From Acidobacteriota bacterium (lineage in GTDB: Bacteria > Acidobacteriota > Terriglobia > Terriglobales > Acidobacteriaceae), in contig JAKABE010000156.1 of assembly GCA_021801945.1 (NCBI GenBank), positions 1 to 7,340 of the forward strand: 7,340 nt of DNA, read 5' to 3'. Below are positions 6,428 to 7,340 of this stretch, piece after piece. Position 1 is the stretch's first letter; every line of letters starts with the position of its first letter. The position numbers were made by a program, and so were the translations under genes. The notes below the pieces were generated by a model. That model saw only the letters and a program-made list of their open reading frames with translations, made no database searches and had not been told where the DNA came from.

Positions 6428-6985
6428 ATGAGCCGTACCGAATCCACCATGCTCGCGTTGGGAACTATCGCGCCCGATTTCACGCTCACCAACGTGATGA
6501 CCGGCCAAACCGTGCGCCGCGATGATTTTCGCGGCCGGAAGGGGCTGCTGGTCATGTTCATCTGCGCTCATTGCCCCTACGTAAAGCACGTCCAGAAGTC
6601 GTTGGGCGAACTCGGCGCCGATTATGCTGGCAAGCCCATCGCCATCGTCGCCATCAGCGCCAATGACATTACGACTCATCCCGCCGACAGCCCCGATGGG
6701 CTGAAACAGCAGGCCCAAGAGAACGGCTTTGTCTTTCCTTATCTCTATGACGAAACCCAGGACGTGGCCCGTGCCTTTACGGCCGCCTGCACGCCCGATT
6801 TCTTTCTCTTTGACGGCGATTTCCACCTCGTCTATCGCGGTCAGTACGACGACAGCCGACCCAAGAGCGACATTCCCGTCACCGGCAAAGATCTGCGCGC
6901 GGCCATGGATGCCCTGCTCGCAGGCAGGCCGGTTTCCTCCGACCAGCGTCCGTCTCTCGGCTGCAACATCAAATGGAAGGAGTAG
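6428..6985 (+). CDS. Thioredoxin-fold protein of the PRX-like (AhpC/TSA-related redoxin) family
   Basis: The 185-residue product has a complete redoxin fold: an N-terminal APDFTLTNVMTGQ strand-turn (15-27), a beta strand leading into FICAHCPYVKHV (44-55) with a CxxC pair at Cys46 and Cys49, AIVAISANDITTHPADSPD (72-90), FPYLYDETQDVARAF (103-117), CTPDFFLFD (121-129) with the cis-proline region and Cys121, LVYRGQYDD (134-142), and the C-terminal signature PSLGCNIKWK (175-184) with Cys179. This set defines the PRX_like1 group of thioredoxin-family proteins. These are expected to be cytoplasmic thiol oxidoreductases or peroxidases; I see no signal peptide or membrane segment. Substrate and electron donor are unknown. 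The gene follows ruvB by 80 bases on the same strand, across a large hairpin, so cotranscription is possible but probably modulated. The family assignment is firm; the biochemical role is open. Confidence 0.93.
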   Translation: MSRTESTMLALGTIAPDFTLTNVMTGQTVRRDDFRGRKGLLVMFICAHCPYVKHVQKSLGELGADYAGKPIAIVAISANDITTHPADSPDGLKQQAQENGFVFPYLYDETQDVARAFTAACTPDFFLFDGDFHLVYRGQYDDSRPKSDIPVTGKDLRAAMDALLAGRPVSSDQRPSLGCNIKWKE

Positions 6986-7005
6986 CCGGGGGCTGAGGTT
7001 TTTTT
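6984..7005 (+). terminator. Weak terminator after the redoxin gene
   Basis: AGCC (6984-6987) and GGCT (6991-6994) make a four-base stem overlapping the stop codon, followed by GAGG and a seven-T run (6999-7005). The stem is short, but the T-run directly after the gene favours termination on the plus strand. Confidence 0.35.
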
Positions 7006-7094
7006 GTTGAACCGGGCTTCATGGTGCCGCATGTCCGCTTCACTTCATGTCATTCTGTCCGCCTCGCTGCGTCTGCGAAGCGCCTTTCCATCCT

Positions 7095-7144
7095 GGCGCT
7101 GAAAATCGGTATCATCGGAAGAGAGATCCTGCGTTTTCAGCGCC
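7095..7144 (+). repeat. Perfect 11-bp inverted repeat upstream of the aldolase-like gene
   Basis: GGCGCTGAAAA (7095-7105) and TTTTCAGCGCC (7134-7144) are exact reverse complements around a 28-base spacer; a G.T and then a C-G pair can extend the stem. The spacer contains TATCAT (7110-7115), close to a -10 hexamer, although the best upstream -35 candidate is poorly spaced. The arms could be an operator or a leader hairpin. The rest of 6986-7175 shows no gene. Confidence 0.5.
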
Positions 7145-7175
7145 GGAACCTGCAACTTTCTATCAAGGCGGGTCA

Positions 7176-7340
7176 GTGAAAAACTCAGCTAAGAGAGACA
7201 ATTCCACCGGCCGCCGGCGTGCCGCGGCGCGCGAACTGAGGCCCCGGGCCAACCCCCGCCTCTTTACCACTGCTGAAGCCAAAGCCATCAAAAAGGAGAT
7301 CTGCGCCGTGGGCCGCAAGCTGTGGCTGCGGCAGTTTGTG
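7176..7340 (+). CDS. Class II aldolase/adducin family protein, N-terminal fragment cut by window edge
   Basis: GTG 7176, with AAGG at 7165-7168 as a fair Shine-Dalgarno sequence, opens a frame that runs to the window end (55 codons). The first 30 residues are basic and Arg/Ala-rich. Residues 34-55, ending KEICAVGRKLWLRQFV, match the first helix of class II aldolase/adducin proteins, which normally continue into a GNISxR zinc-aldolase segment. Members include fuculose- and ribulose-phosphate aldolases and epimerases and uncharacterised relatives; the substrate cannot be told from this fragment. The metal-binding histidines lie beyond the window. The frame is also open upstream to an ATG at 7047, but that stretch crosses the inverted repeat and looks non-coding. 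The family call is moderate because only one short motif is seen. Confidence 0.6.
   Translation, partial: MKNSAKRDNSTGRRRAAARELRPRANPRLFTTAEAKAIKKEICAVGRKLWLRQFV

Noticed and set aside
7047..7175. Extending the aldolase-like gene upstream to ATG 7047
   Set aside because: The extra 43 codons cross the inverted repeat, show no protein-like composition and lack a good Shine-Dalgarno sequence, whereas GTG 7176 has one.

Overview
This is a GC-rich bacterial chromosomal window. The genes look like those of an Acidobacteriota (Terriglobia-type) soil bacterium. That placement is an inference from three things: the style of TrmFO and RuvB, a multi-repeat Ig-like lipoprotein, and a dispersed repeat beginning GTCATCCTGAGCGAAGG that I associate with such genomes. 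No marker in the window proves it.

Layout. (1) 1-945, + strand: the 3' part of trmFO, the folate/FAD-dependent tRNA U54 methyltransferase. Its reading frame carries an in-frame insertion of about 45 codons that looks like an intergenic repeat captured inside the gene. (2) 961-2175, - strand: a polytopic membrane protein resembling GT-C glycosyltransferases. It converges on trmFO, and a perfect 9-bp inverted repeat straddles the trmFO stop. (3) 2179-2553: mostly non-coding, holding a degraded 5' fragment of a DUF488-family gene. (4) 2554-5061, - strand: a large secreted lipoprotein with seven Ig-like (Big_2-type) repeats and a C-terminal InlB B-repeat-like domain. (5) 5310-6347, + strand: ruvB, the Holliday-junction branch-migration motor, divergent from the lipoprotein gene. 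(6) 6428-6985, + strand: a thioredoxin-fold protein of the PRX-like type, separated from ruvB by a long imperfect hairpin built from tandem 8-mers that abuts its Shine-Dalgarno sequence. (7) 7176-7340, + strand: the start of a probable class II aldolase/adducin family gene, preceded by a perfect 11-bp inverted repeat.

The genes do not form one pathway. This is an ordinary housekeeping and accessory mixture: tRNA modification, recombination, redox, cell surface. Nothing supports a defence system, prophage, integron, CRISPR array or biosynthetic cluster. The most interesting signals are the repeat inside trmFO, the hairpin between ruvB and the redoxin gene, and the block-wise duplication history of the Ig-like lipoprotein.
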